From Pegea sp. RAD2-039 (Eukaryota; Chordata; Thaliacea; Salpida; Salpidae), in NCBI GenBank assembly GCA_034620365.1, contig JAQGEQ010000090.1, forward strand, positions 186,001 through 250,000: a DNA stretch of 64,000 nucleotides, read 5' to 3'. Below are positions 23,014 to 37,300 of this stretch, piece by piece. Made by a program: the position numbers and the translations under genes. The stretch's first letter is position 1; the number at the start of each line of letters is the position of its first letter. Below the pieces are notes generated by a model. The model did not search any database. It had not been told where the DNA came from and worked only from the letters and a program-made list of their open reading frames with translations.

Positions 23014-23837
23014 TTTTAATTTATTAAATGGTGGGAAAAGTTCTCTTTTCAATGGTTGAATCTTGCTTTTATTATCACATGATTTTTCTTTTGTACTCAT
23101 ACTTTACTATATCTGTTTTGAGTAAAATATTTTCATTGAATTTTGTATTTATTATTTCCATAGTTTGAGGCAAACTTTTGTTTTAATTACTGAAGCCATT
23201 ATTTTGAGAGGAAAACATTGTTGGTTGTTAATTTATCACAGAGTATTTAACCATTTTAAACAGAATGAAGGTGCTACAGTTAATCTTTTAATAAAGTTAT
23301 TTTTAATTTATATTTGAAGGTTTTTACTTAATGCACAACGGCGTCAGACAAAACAACTTTAAAATGATTTTTTTGTGAATCTTTTTTAAATTTTGTTTAA
23401 TGTATTTTAATTCAGTTCTATTTTAAAGTATTTTTTTTTGTTATTTGGTCTTGTAGTCAATTTAAACAAATAAATTTATCATTAATGAAAACTCCATAAT
23501 TTCATTATCAAAATTGTTTTATAAAGTTCTTCGCAAATAAACTTACACATATTTCTAAATATAAAAATTATTAAATAGCGAACAACTTTTCAAACGTTAA
23601 TGGAGTTTTTAAGCTCAATCAACAAAATAAAAAGTATAAACATAAGTTTTATAAAAACTGAATTCTAGTGATTTATATCGAACTGAAGCAGTATATTTTT
23701 GTTGTTAAATCTTTAAGTTTTTGGAAAAGTATCAATAAAAATGATTAGTTTGCTGATGAATAATTAAAGTAGTTACTCTTATACAGATATGAAATATCTA
23801 AACGAGAAAAAAAACAGAGTTGTTAAAAGGTTGTTTT
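23014..23837. other. Tail-to-tail spacer between AP-4 mu and the LRR gene
   Basis: Contains the AP-4 mu 3' UTR with AATAAA at 23290-23295 and presumably the 3' UTR of the minus-strand LRR gene. No further feature is seen. Confidence 0.5.
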
Positions 23838-26800
23838 TTATCCTCTTAAACTGTTAAGATCGCTTCTTCGTCCATTGGGAACGTTATAAACCTTTTTGGG
23901 CGATAGTAAAGAGGTATTCTGTCTGACACAGTGGTTGGGTTTACAGTCTCTCCAACTCACTTCAGTACCCGCACTGTTTTGTCTCATTGGTCTTGAATGA
24001 AACTTTTGGTTTAAATTTTTAGGTTGAATCTTATTTCTTATATCATTATCACTTGTACTAACACAGATACTTCTTTGTTTCTTCTTGTTTCGTTTTGAAT
24101 TTCGTTGTTTGATTGTCAAAACAAATGTACAAATGCCAAACACAAGGCTCATTAGTAATGCAAATGGAGCAACAACAGCCAGGAAAATGAATACAGTAGA
24201 AAGACCTTTTCCATTCGCCAACTTCATCCAAAAACCATTTTGCAAGCATAAATCATCTTTAGATGTTGCAGAATTTTTGGAACCTTGATATGAGTCAAAT
24301 TATTTAAAAATTAGATGAAATTCATAAATAATTTTTTGAACAAGAAAATGTGTAAAAACAATTTTGTGGATTAAATTTAATTCTTACAAGCAATATTTAA
24401 ATTATTAATCATTTTATAAGAGTTATTGTTTGATTAAAACAACAATTTTGAGATAGATTATTTTGCAACAGGTTTAGAAAAGTCTTAAACATAATTTCAA
24501 TAACATAACTAATTGGTATAATTATGAAATAGTTTAAAATATTTCAATACTTACAAATAACAAAATAAGGTTGGTATCAATAAATTGAATAAAAAAATAT
24601 TGTTACTTATATTATGTTACATCATTAAATCAATCGAAATTGGTAAAAGCAGATATTTTTATATATCATAGGTATGATGGTTTGGCTTTTATCATGCTAT
24701 TTAACAAAACATTATTTTTTGTGTTCAAGAAAATCGTTCGTGATTGAAACTATTACTTAAAAAATAAAATTTAGATATTTATAAAGATTTATTAAATACT
24801 TTTTAATCTTATTTTTGTATTCAGAGCATATAAATTAAAGTTAAATTTAAAAAATCAAGCCTAAAAAACTTTTTTGTTCGTATACTCATGAAAAATTAAT
24901 TAAAATTTACTTATAAACAAGTCTGTCACAAAAGAATAGAATTTTACTACAAAACGATACAAATTATTTATAATGAAACATTAAGGAAACATTAGAATGT
25001 GTTTACACAACAAATAAATCTCTTTTTTGACTTGCATATCAATATTGTTTTTATTTATTTAACCTTATGAATAAATGTCTTTATAAACAAATAAACAAAT
25101 ATACCTGACTTTGTGACTGGACTATGAGTTGTTTTCAAAGTAACTCTTGGTTGGTTAGGATGAGAAATATGTTTTTGTTGATTGAAGCAACTATTTATTT
25201 GATTCAATCTTGCAAAGTTTGTTGCGTTTTGTGACTTGAAAAAAAATGTTGAATTAAGTTATATTTAAAAGTCAAAAAACGAATATTTCAGAAAAGGAAA
25301 AGTTAGTTAAAGAAAAAAGCTGATTAAACCTTAAACAATTTGTTTGATAAAGAATAAAAGATTTATAACAACAATAAAACTATTTTTATAAATTATATAA
25401 ATTTCAGTTTCTAAAGGAAAGTTTTATAAAAGAAATTTCGGAAATTTAAACAGTAAGTTGAAACCTTTTAATAAACTTGTTTTGGACTAACAAAGAGGTC
25501 ATTAAAATTTTAACAAAAATAACATCATTGTTGAAATTTACATTAACTTTTCTAGTAAATTTCTAATTTTTAATACGAAGTTTTTAATAATAGATAGAAC
25601 ACGACATCATTTCGACATGATGATAACCACCGTTAAATAAGATGAAGGCTTTTATTTGAGAATTGTTTAAAATATTAATAATTAAAGCTTTCAAAAGGAA
25701 GTTTTGCTCATATAATCCATTAATTTTAATTTATTATGGATTATGCTTGTATATGCTATTTACCCTTAATTTTCTCAATTAATCTAGAATTTTGTTTTAA
25801 TATATTATTAAATCTATATTTAAAGAAAACAAATTGATGAGAAAAATTAGATAGTGTTTGTGATTTAAATCAAAACAGGTTATTAAACTTTTAAGAATTA
25901 AAAAGTAGTTTTTTAACAAATACATTTAAATAAGTTGACGTGATAAATTCTTGAAAAATATATGATTGTTCTTAGTTTTTTCTTTAAAGAGAAATCCTAT
26001 AACTAATTGATAAGTTTGACTTTCATCTATAAATCATACTTTATCGATTTATAATCGTCAACTTTTTTTCTGGCAGGTCTTTTTGAATACCAGCTAAGCA
26101 CATTTTAGTTATAAAATTAAGCTGAATTATATAGAAGGTTTTAATAATTTTTTAATTTGAATTGATTACTTACAATCAGTTTAATTAAAATATCAAAAAA
26201 AAAACATTTTGTATATTCATGAAACTCTCTAAAAGCCGTCTTCAGTTTTTTTAGCAGCAAATATAAAACAAAAAACAGTTTTTTTTTAATCTTAACAAGC
26301 AATCCAGAGTAACACCGCTTTTTGGAAACCAGAAAACCACTTCCTTTTTAACTTTGGTCATTTATCAAAAGAGCAGTTATGAAACATTACAAGGTTCAGA
26401 TTTAAAGCATGATCTATTAAAGAATCATCAGTTACTTTATTTCCACACAGAAGACATAAACATTTGAAATAGAATTAAAAAGACTAAAAATCAATTGAAA
26501 CTTTTTCTAAAGATATATTTACTGATTTAATATTGTTAGATTTTTGCGATCGCATCAGCACCCAGAAATAATTGTTCTTCAAGCTGAAGACTTTTGCTAA
26601 ATAATTCATTATTTGCAAATAAGTTAGCATATGACAGCTCTCAATTTTATACTTGCAAGAAAGAGGAACTGATGAAGAAAACAAGAGAAACGTATAACAT
26701 TCATTTATAAGTTTTATCAGAAGATGTACTTTGAAGTGTAAATAATTTCAAAGTATCTTATTTAAAATTTTAAAGCCTGGTTATGACTAGAAACAATAAA

Positions 26801-29042
26801 AATCTCATTCTTATCATAAACTTTGTATATATTTGAATAAGATTACCTTAGAACAAGAATCTAATGAGCATGGTGATGTATTTTGTAATCTACCAAACAC
26901 TCCCGTCACCACAGCTGGGTTACCGCAGCATTTTAACCACTCAGGTAAATTCTTTTTATCTTCTCTGAAAATTTCATGCGCATTGACTAATTGTAAAGTT
27001 TCAGGGCAAATAATTTGCAGGTGAAGTCTTTCATCTCTAGTGCAAGAAGATCTGACACAGGCTCCTCCGGAGATATGGAATGTTTTGAGAGTTCTTAAGC
27101 CGCGTAAGAAGCTGTAATAAGGTATGTCTTTAAAACGCAAACATAAAAGATACAACTTTGAATCAAGAATATTTTTATCAAAACTATAAGTAGTTTTATC
27201 AAATTAAAAGTACATCTTACTTAATTGGTAAATAAAGAAATGAATTTCCTTGTAAATCAAGATATTTTATATCTGGTGAAGATTTAAAAGTATTTGGAAG
27301 CAATGCTATGATGCGATTGTGAGAAAGGTCCAGTTTTATTAACTTAGAAGGAAATGTGTTCGGTTCAATTATCCTAATTCGGTTCTTGCTTAAATTAATC
27401 ACTTTAAGAATGCCACAGAATCTGTTAAAACATAATTCAAGTTTTATTCAGATAATTAGAAGAATGTTTGTACATGCCAAATTGTTAACTAAAAAAACGG
27501 AGAAAATTTATATTTTTTCAAACACTTTTTATATAAGAAAGAAAAAAGGTTTATGGCTCGTTTCAACAGCAATTGGAGTTTTAATCTTATGATTGAAGAT
27601 CTGGGCCGGAAGATCAGTAAACGAATTGTTATTTTCTCATTTGTCATTACAAAGCAATTTCAGTAAAGTTTACTCAATTAGTAATACAACACCTTCTGTT
27701 GTTAAAGTTTGAATGATTATATAAAAATAAGTAATAAAAGTTTTACAGATAAATTTAAATTTTAAATCTAAAGAAAAAAGCTGTTTAAACAAATAGTCAT
27801 TTATACAAAATCAGCATAATTTCATTTTAAACTTTATTTTAAAAGCAAACTTCTGTTGCAAATTAGTTTTTGAATAACATGGACAGTAGAAATGTCAAAG
27901 TTTTTTCTGACTGATGGAACAATCAAGTTTTTAGCATTTATACCATCAAGCTACATTTATCTATCTAGCTATTTGCTTATATGACTGATTTTTAAAGCTT
28001 TGTGTTGTTAGCTAAATAGTTCTTCTAGAGTAAAGTGTTGCATTGAGCGGTTTGGTTTTTCTTCAATTATTTGATCTTTATGAAATTCCAACAAAAGTTG
28101 CTGGTTTACAAATCAATATTACCTTGCCAGACAGGCTCATTGCAATATAACTAAATCTATTATTCTAATTCTTTATAATCAAACTAAAGTTGAACATTTT
28201 TGTTTTAGTTACGACTAAATAATAATGAACTAGAAAGTATTTGACTTCTAATTAAAGCTTTTTAATTTTTGTTGTTTATTTTAAAATTATTAATTTATGA
28301 CCTGAATAATTAAGTGGAAAGGGTTGTGTAGAAAATTTCAAAACGGTTTTTAGCAGTTTATTAATCTATTGTTCAACAGTAAGACGAAAAAAATGAATAG
28401 GTTCCAGTTTAATATTTTTGATTTACATAACATTAAAACCTTTTGTTGAAAAAACAAATTAAAAATTTAATACTTAAAATTGTTTAGATAAATATTAATA
28501 AACAAAAAATTGAAATACATGATATTATCAAATTCAAAACTGAAAAAAAACAAAGTTTATATTTTCAATAATTTTTTCAAGAATTCAAAATTATACACTT
28601 GCGATTACTGACCAAGAAAAATGGTTTGTTAAAACTGACTAAAGCTTTTACAGAAATATACTTAATGCTTACAAAACTAAACTTACCTAAATGTAGATTG
28701 ACTGACTGAAACAATATTCAATCTGATTAATTCCAAAGATATCAGATTGATTCTTTTAAAACATGTTTCGTTTAGGTTTATTTGCTGGTCCATATAATTA
28801 TTTTGAACATTTAAATGTTGGACTGTTTCAGGTAATAATTTTCCCATCAAATATTCAAATGAAACTTTCAATCTTATACAAGTGACATTATAATTAATTT
28901 TATCGCATGTACAATAACCTTCACTCCAAATACAGGTATCATCTGAAGATACTTTTGCTAGACTCACAGATATCCTGCTTCCTGACACAATAATAAGTAA
29001 GAGAATTGAAAAAAGTACCATCTTGTTTAATCCAGAAAACAA
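23838..29042 (-). CDS. Leucine-rich-repeat single-pass membrane protein, short cytoplasmic tail
   Basis: Exons from the 5' end: 28687-29042, 27221-27421, 26847-27111, 25105-25234, 23838-24283, with matching phases throughout; 465 residues, or 458 from the second Met, which better fits the signal sequence MVLFSILLLIIVSGS. A Cys-rich N-terminal cap (CIWSEGYCTCDK) is followed by LRRs spanning the first three exons, for example LKVINLSKNRIRIIEPNTF, LIKLDLSHNRIIALLPNTF and IKYLDLQGNSF. A C-terminal cap has several cysteines (CTRDERLHLQIIC, LKCCGNP, CSLDSC). A Ser/Thr/Asn-rich stalk leads to a TM helix (VFIFLAVVAPFALLMSLVFG) and a basic tail of about 100 residues (KQRNSKRNKKKQR). There is no TIR, Ig or kinase domain, so it is not a Toll receptor. 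The ligand and role are unknown. Confidence 0.75.
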
Positions 29043-32000
29043 ATTTCTTTAACTTTGATCTATAAGCTTTAAAAATCTAGAAATGCAAACGTTAAAACAG
29101 ATTTTATATATACCCAGGACTTTTTTTAAGTCTCTCTTTGTGTTATAATTTTTTCTACCATCGAATATAAAATCTAGTTTTACAAATGTAAAAGTTCAAT
29201 GAGAAAACTTACTGATATCAAAAGTGTTGAGAAATTAAGTCTTTACTTTAAGCTTTAATAGGTATTAAAGAGATATTTTACAATATATCAACAATGTTTC
29301 ATATAGCAATTTAACTTTAGAATCATTTTACATTTATTAGGAATATAATATTATGTATGAAATATAAAGGAAATGTTATTTAAAGTTCTCGATAAAACTT
29401 ATTTCATAAAACTTAAATCTACTTTAGCTTTCACTTATCAATTTACATTTTCGAAGATAAGCTGTATAGGACTAAAAATTTGCAAGCCAATAAAAACTGT
29501 CTTATTTGATTCCACAAATATAAATCTAAGAAGCTATTCTTTAAATCAATAACAACTCTACAAACATTTGAAAAGTTTTTAAGTTATTTATACATGAAAA
29601 TGTGGTACTCTAGAGAATTTGAACAGTTTGCATGATAAAGTTCAAGCATCACATATTTTCTTTCTCCTAGTTTCAAGCTAGTGTAATAACATGTCACTTG
29701 AAGTTAAAAAAGTGAAATATTTATTACATTCTCCTCAAGGAACCACTTCCTTTGCATCAGCAAAACGAAAGTATTTAACTTAAGTTAAAAAATTCCATTT
29801 GAATCTTTCAAAAGCCGTTGATAAAAATTAGAAGAAAAAAAACAGAAAAATTTTTGAGTTCAATTCATCAGTAATCATATTTTCCATAAATCCGAGAAAA
29901 ATTGAAAGAGTAAATCATTGGAAGTAGTTACCTGGAGTATCTTTACATGCAAAATTGATGGTAATCCCGGCTTCAGTCACCGCTTATTAGTAACATCTGC
30001 ATTTTGTTTAAATTCAGTAACGCTCCTCCAATTTTTCTTCAAATAATCTTAAAGATAAGCTGGTTACCATCATGTAAATTGCAATGAACAAGTGATGTTG
30101 ATTTGTCGTTGAAACTCATTAAGTTTAAATTATGTAAGGGTTGATTTAATATATCATAAAATATTTTCAAAATTTGATAGTTTTTTGAAAAGGATTTTTC
30201 AACTCAAGCAAAAATCTAATGCCCTAAAAACTTTGTTATAAAATGCTACAATGTTTGATCGAGAAAATTCAGATGAAAATACTTAAATAAAAAATTAAAG
30301 TTAGACAAAATGTCATAAATATTCGATAACTTTTTGGTGTACCATAATAGAGTTTATCTTCATAACTTCTTTTTCAAACTAAAATGTTAGGTTAACTGAT
30401 AACACAAATTAATTTCAGTGCGGAGTTTTTTATGTTTTAGATAAACTTTTTAATTATACTTTTATTGCATACAATAATTACAATTTTTTTTCCAAAAATT
30501 TCTTCACAAATTCACTTTATCAAATAAACATTAAATGTTTATAACTTGGCAGAATTGATTCTAAAATTTTATTTCCTCAAAACTTTTTTTGTTGAGTTCT
30601 CTCATGAAAGAATTTTTTTCATTTGATAAAAAACTGAACAAGTTAGTTCATTTAGTTGTTAAATTAGTAAATTTAATAATAATTAATAATAATAAGTAAT
30701 AATAATTTAATAAAGTAACAATATTAAATTATAAACTTTAATGGATACAACTGTCTTACTTTAAATGTTGTTTTTGTAGCTTATAAATTAGAATTAAAAT
30801 TTAGTTTTAGTCCGAACACACAAGAACACTTTTTTGCATTTACTTTACTACAATTACAAAATTAAAGATTTATTTCAGTCAAAACTTAATGTTATTATTA
30901 AAATCAACTTATACAAACAGTGCAAAAACAGAAACAATTTGATAAACTAAAAGTAAACGCGTTTTAAAAGTTTTAAAGTCAAATAAATAATTTTAGAAGA
31001 CATTTTATGAAATGTTCTAAGAAATCATAACTTTTTAATTTACTAAATTAACTTAAAATATTTGTTTTATAAACAGTAGCAAATTATTAAATTGATAGTT
31101 TATCTGAAAGTACAATTTCTTGTAACTTCTTTGATTTATTTTCACTTTATATTTCAGATACTTTAAAAGTCACTTATTTTCAAAACCTTAAAAACATGAT
31201 GTAATTTTTTGTCCCAAAATAAAAGGATTTGAAAACTGTATAGAAAAAGGAACTCAAAAAAAGGAACTAAAAGTTTTTATTAGTTTCGAAATCAATAACA
31301 AGCTTAAAAGTGTTTGATCTAAAATGTAATTGTTCGTTTGAGATGTTAAAAATTCCTTTGTGTAAATCTTTTGTCTATCAAAAGATTATCGTTGGTTTTT
31401 TCAAAATGAAAATGGTAACACTTTGATGCTAAACACGTCACTGTAAAATCTAAAATTCTAACAGCTTACTTATTATAAAGAAATGATTTTTTTTTACTTT
31501 TTAGATGTTAACTTTTGATCATATATTTACTTTCATATAAACATATGTATACATCAATAATAAAATTAAATTTTACCGATTTAATATTTTATCAAATTCA
31601 AGTTTTAGAATCATTTAAAACTAAAAACAAACCTTTTCTGAGCAGCATCTAAAAAAATCCCAAAAATAAAACTATTTTAATAATAATTATTCTGTTGAAG
31701 TTTTAATATCTTTGTTATAAACACAATTTTTTTTAGATCAACTATTGAAATGATTTTTACGAGTAAAGCACATAAAAAAGTTGTTAGAGTAGCTACAAAA
31801 TTTTGTATAAATAGATTGAATTGTTACTACAGAAATAGCTTGAAGCCTCATTCATTTGTTATTATATACAAGTAAAATAAAGATAGTATCAACATTAGGA
31901 ACATTGATTTAGTCATAAAAAAGATGACATTTGCTTTCTAGTAACACTGGTATCCAAATTTGTATTTTGTTTTTATCAAAATATTCAACTTTCAAATAAG

Positions 32001-34387
32001 CAAATCTAATTTTGTGGTAGTAATCTTTTCAAAATAGCTATAAGATGTTCATTTTTTGTAAGTAAACCAAAGCTTTTGTTCTACTTACTTTAAAAACAGC
32101 TTTATATAAATCTGATCTCATTATAAATTACATTTTAAAGTAAAATTTAGTCTGTTTTTTTTGTGACTAATCAATACATGTTTGTTAAACTGCTTTTTAA
32201 AGATTAGTTTTAAATCTATAAAGCATTTAAAACTCTCTTGTAAGCTAAATTTGATACACAAAATAATTAGTAGGCCAATAAAAGAACTACTTAATCTTTT
32301 TAATAAACTATTTTGGAGACTTATGTTGTGTTTGTTGTTTTTATTAACATTTGAAAATATTTTTAAGTTGTACGTCAAACCTTAAGACTGTCATAGTAAT
32401 ATTTGAACTTTCTTACTGAACATGCTTAAATTTAAGTTTGGTTTATTCATTCTAAGCTTACGTATTGCTTAAATAAAGTAATCCATTCCTTTAAATATAC
32501 ACTTATTATTTTACTCTTTCTAATTCACAAAGAAAATTTTGAAAACTTTTCAAATTTAAGTTAATTTCTTTCACATTTTCGAATAATTTCCTGTAGTCAA
32601 TTTATCTTAAATTTTAGTAGTAGTTACTCTGATTAAAGTATTTCAAAAGTTATTTTATTTCAATTTACGTTTTTAGTTTTATAAAAACTCAGAATTTTAT
32701 TCTTAATTTTATCGTTTATTAATATTGAGAAAAAGTTAAAACTTATTATATTATTCTGATAAATCGAAAACTTATTTTGAAATCAAATAATTTTATAATC
32801 TATTATAGTTAAGGTGATTTAGTGTATCAGGTTTTACGTCGTCTTTTCCTTTGAATATAATCTTGATTCGTTATTGGATATGATTACTTTATGTTCTAGT
32901 ATTTATCTCAGCTACAACTGTTTAATTTTAGGATTAGTTAATAAAAAAATTTTAAAATGCTCTTGTATAACCAGGTAACGTTTTGTAAGATAAGTTTTCT
33001 TGTAATGATTTAGAACACTTCACTTTATTTAAAAACAAGCTATAAGTAGACAAAAAATTTTCACAATTTATTTCAAATAAAATTAATTCCAAAACTTCAA
33101 TTAAAATGTTGATTTAAATTTTTTCAATAATTTTGTGTTGAATAAATAAATCCTTATTACAAGAAGTTTGTATTTAAGTTCTCGTTTAAAAGAATGTCAA
33201 AGGTGTGTTTGCTGATAACAATATCAAGTTTGATCGTACACAGCTCGCTTTTACCATCTCGTAAGTTGATTTTGTTTGACTATACACATTGAGAGTATGC
33301 CTTAACGCTAACAATACTATAACATCAGGTATCAAATGTATCAGAGTAGGTTTATTTGCTGAAATTTTCAAGTTGAAAGTATCACAAATATTACTTTCTA
33401 ATCAACTTTTTATAGTTAAACTAAAAGAGAAGTTTTGATACTATAGTAGACTTTATATGCAGTTAGGAAGAAATTATTTGACATCTAGATACTTTGAGTT
33501 AATACTTAAAAAGTTCATTGAACGTTTTTCAATTCTTTTATTAGTGAGTTTTTATTTAGTTTGATAGTTTTTATGTTACACTCTAATTTTGATCTGTAAA
33601 GTTGTTTAAGTTTTAGTGATTGAATTAGTTGGTCATTGAATAGATTTTGAAAGACTAAAGTAGGTTGGTTTGATTTGCAATATTTGTTTTATTACGCTGT
33701 ACAAACAATCTACAAACTCCTTAAAGTTTTATTTATTTGAGTAGAAAAGTAAATAACTTCAATTACAATTTACACTTCAAGTAAAATTTTTCTAGAAATA
33801 AGAAATATTTTTTGGACTCGAACCATTTTCAAAAGTTTATTATTTATACAAAAATAATATTTATCTTTTAAAAATTAATTATTTTTTATATTCAAAAGAA
33901 ACAAATTATTTCATGAGCTTTTGGTAAACACTTGATTAATTTAAGATTAGTTTATAATTACAATTTTCATTTATATGCTTTTTCTTACCGTTTAAAAAGT
34001 GACATTTGTTTTAAACCAAATTGTTTTTAGGTTTTTTTAAGAATAAAACTTTCACATTTGATGATTGTTTATTCTAGCTTTTATTATCTTTCAGTTACAC
34101 TTTTCAGTGTAGCATAAAATATTGTTTCTTACAAAGAAATAAGAATTTTGTGATGCTTGTATAGATTTCATGAAATTAGAAGTTTTTTATTTAAAAAAAT
34201 TAATTTGATTTATTTCACTAAAATATATTTGTTGGGCCAAAAAGCATAAAAAGACAAATAGTCTCACAAATTGATAAACACCAACAAATAATCAGTATTT
34301 AAGATTATATCTATCTAATTATTTTCATCACAATTAGTTCTCTTTATAATTTTTAAGACTCATATTGTTTGCAATGTACATTTACTG
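29043..34387. other. Intergenic DNA, 5.3 kb, between divergent genes
   Basis: Lies between the 5' ends of the LRR gene (-) and the giant repeat gene (+), so it should hold both promoters. I see only AT-rich sequence. Open frames at 32121-32385 exist on both strands at once and look like chance. No repeat family or structural RNA is recognised. Confidence 0.5.
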
Positions 34388-37300
34388 ATGACTGAACAAA
34401 CTGAAAAAGGAAAATCCGACAATAGCTCAACTTTGAATGACGTCACGTTACAAGCCATAGGCTTGTCGTCAGGTGTACGATTAGATGAAGATGACAAAGC
34501 AAGCCAATTTTTTGAAATCCTGCCCGGACCTATGGAGTGCTTGGATGCAAGAATATCAAGATTAAAACAAGGTTTTTGATCAGCTAAAATTGATTTTCTG
34601 AAATTCAAAGTTTTATCAATTTGTAGAATTTCAATTTTTTGATACAAGTTTAAATAACTTCACTAAATAATAAAACCAATAAAAATCTCTAATTAGAAAC
34701 TAATTTGATCAAAGTAAAGACTACTTTTATATCAAAAGTAAATACTAAAGTATCAACGTAACTTACATTTTTTTTAAACAATTATAAACGTTTGTTGGCG
34801 ACCACAAATTATTAAAACTTTTTTATCAAGTATTTCTTTATCACTATTAACTAAACAATCTACATTTGCGTGTTTTTCTTTTATCGCTTATCTTTTTTAA
34901 AGTTGATTATTACTGATATAGATTACTATAAAAACAACTTATCATATTTTAGGTCGTTCAGACTCCGCAGTCAACATCCTCGCAGATGCAGTGCTCACTT
35001 CAATGACGTCTGATATAAGAAAGATTTCAAGAATTTCAACTCCTAGAATAGAAAATCGTCAACATTTTAAAACTTTGCACCTCAAGCCACGTAAATATTT
35101 TCAATTTTTAGAAAAACATTTTTAATTTTAAGTTCACAAAAAATTGTGGAAATTAGGGCTCAGAAGGTCATCATGCCCAGCAAGGTTGGTTTCAAATGAT
35201 AACTCATTAAAACAGACGATATCAACTGAATCTAAGAAGTTGTTTAACTTACAAAAGTCTTGCAAAGGTATGATTTAATTGATCCATTTATCTGTGAAAA
35301 TTTTTTTTCAAATATTCTTCCGATAATAGAATAAATATTTTTATTCTTTTCAATTTAACTCATAACTCTTCAACAGAATCTTTATTTTTTATTAATTATT
35401 AGGATTTCATTTACATTTTTCTTTAACTTAATTGAATTTTTCTTAAATGAATTTTTGATCTAGTAATTAATTAACATATTGTAATTTAGTTGATTATTTA
35501 CAATTTAAAAACTAATTTTAATTTATTTGTTAAACTTTAATCTTTCTTATAAAAGACTTTCAAACAAAAATTCATTTCAAATTTTATTTCTTTTTTAGTT
35601 GACTTTAATTTACATAAATGAATTATTTAATTTACATCAATTGAATTTGAATCAAACTTATTTTATATTTTCACTTTGGTTTTTACATTTAACAAATATT
35701 TAAAATTTCAAAAATTTTCAGTAAATAATGAAACTGTTTTAAAATTTAGAAACCAGAAAATCATTTGAAAAACAAAATCACGTGACAAGTTTAGCATCTT
35801 TACTTGTATCTCAAATATATGATCAATCTGAAGAAAGAACAGATTATTCAATTCAAAGTAAAACTGATAAACATGACCAAACTCCTATTGTAAACGAAAT
35901 AATCAACCCTTCGTCAAATATGACTGAAAAGTCAAAAAGTGAGAAATTCTTTTATTGTTATCTATTTATTAGTCAAGAGTTAATTAAACTTATTTTAAAC
36001 TATCAATATAACTTTTTCTACCAAGAAATCCTTGATTAAATTGTTACTTAAATAAAACTAAAATTGAATAATGTAGGAAGTTCTTTGATTGATTAAAATA
36101 CTCATTGATGATTTAAAGATAAACATCTAAATGAAAAATTAAATTTCTAACTTCACCTTTATTAACTTTTGAAGGTGGACTGTTTGTGAAAATGACTTTT
36201 TTAATCTTTAAAGATATTTAACTACAAATAAGATTTATAGAATTAATTACTGATTGCTTTATCACACAGATGAAAGTATAAGACGAAATCGAGAATCTTT
36301 CAGCAGCTTCACGATGTTGCTGACTGACGAAATCATGAAACCTCCACAAGACATCAAAGTTGATGAAAGCTCATCTGGAAGTTACGTTGAAGAACCAAAA
36401 CATGTCACAAGTGAAAGACAAATTTGGAGGAATGAAAGTAACCAATGGAAAGGTCATTCTGCCTGTTCCTGTGGTTATATCTCCCCAGCACCAACTCGAC
36501 TTGAAACATTAAACCCTTTTCAAGGCAAAACAGTTCTACAACTCGTACACGGTCCTTTTGATCTAAACTCAAGTCTCAAAGAGCATATTCTGAGAGCTCC
36601 ATCACCGAGAGTAAGTCTAGATATTGATAATCGATGCCCTCAATGTGGAAGCGAAGAGGAACGCCAAAGATACTCCACAGTGAATTCTGATCTCAGTCAA
36701 TCACTTGATGATCTTACCTCTCAAGAGAGCGATGAGAATTTTAAGATGGAAGATTTATATTTTTCTTCCGATTGTGAATATCCGAATGAGATATTAAATC
36801 GAAGTCTTGATAGACAATCAGGAGAAATATCTTTTAAAAATCTTCAAGAAATAAACTCAGCAATAGATGAGATTTACAGCAAGAAGATTGAATCAATTGC
36901 AGCTAGCTCAGACACTGATTCATCTGATCTTACGATTCCTTATATCGACGAAAATATGAAAATTTCTGATTTATTTACATCAAGAGAAACGATCGAAGAA
37001 GATCAATTTAAAATCAAAAATTTTGTCAGTAATCAAATAAATGAGGTTAAAACAATTACAGGAGTGAGTAAAAGTGAATCAATTGCTGATAGTAGTGATG
37101 CTGCAACCGATGAAGAACTTAAACAAACATTTTCATCAGCTACAACTTTCAAGGATAAAAATTCATCTTCATTAAGCAATGAGGTTGAAGACAAGTTTCA
37201 ACTTGTTCAAATCACACTGAGTAATAAAACAACTGAAACTCATACAAGATCTAACTTGTTCGAGCAAATAAATCCTGTTACTTCTCACACAAAGACTACA

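Noticed and set aside
23838-29042. Toll-like receptor
   Set aside because: The LRRs and cysteine caps fit, but the cytoplasmic tail is short and basic with no TIR domain, and no later exon carries one.
32121-32385. Opposed frames of 85 and 67 codons
   Set aside because: The same bases are open on both strands by chance in AT-rich sequence; no supporting features.
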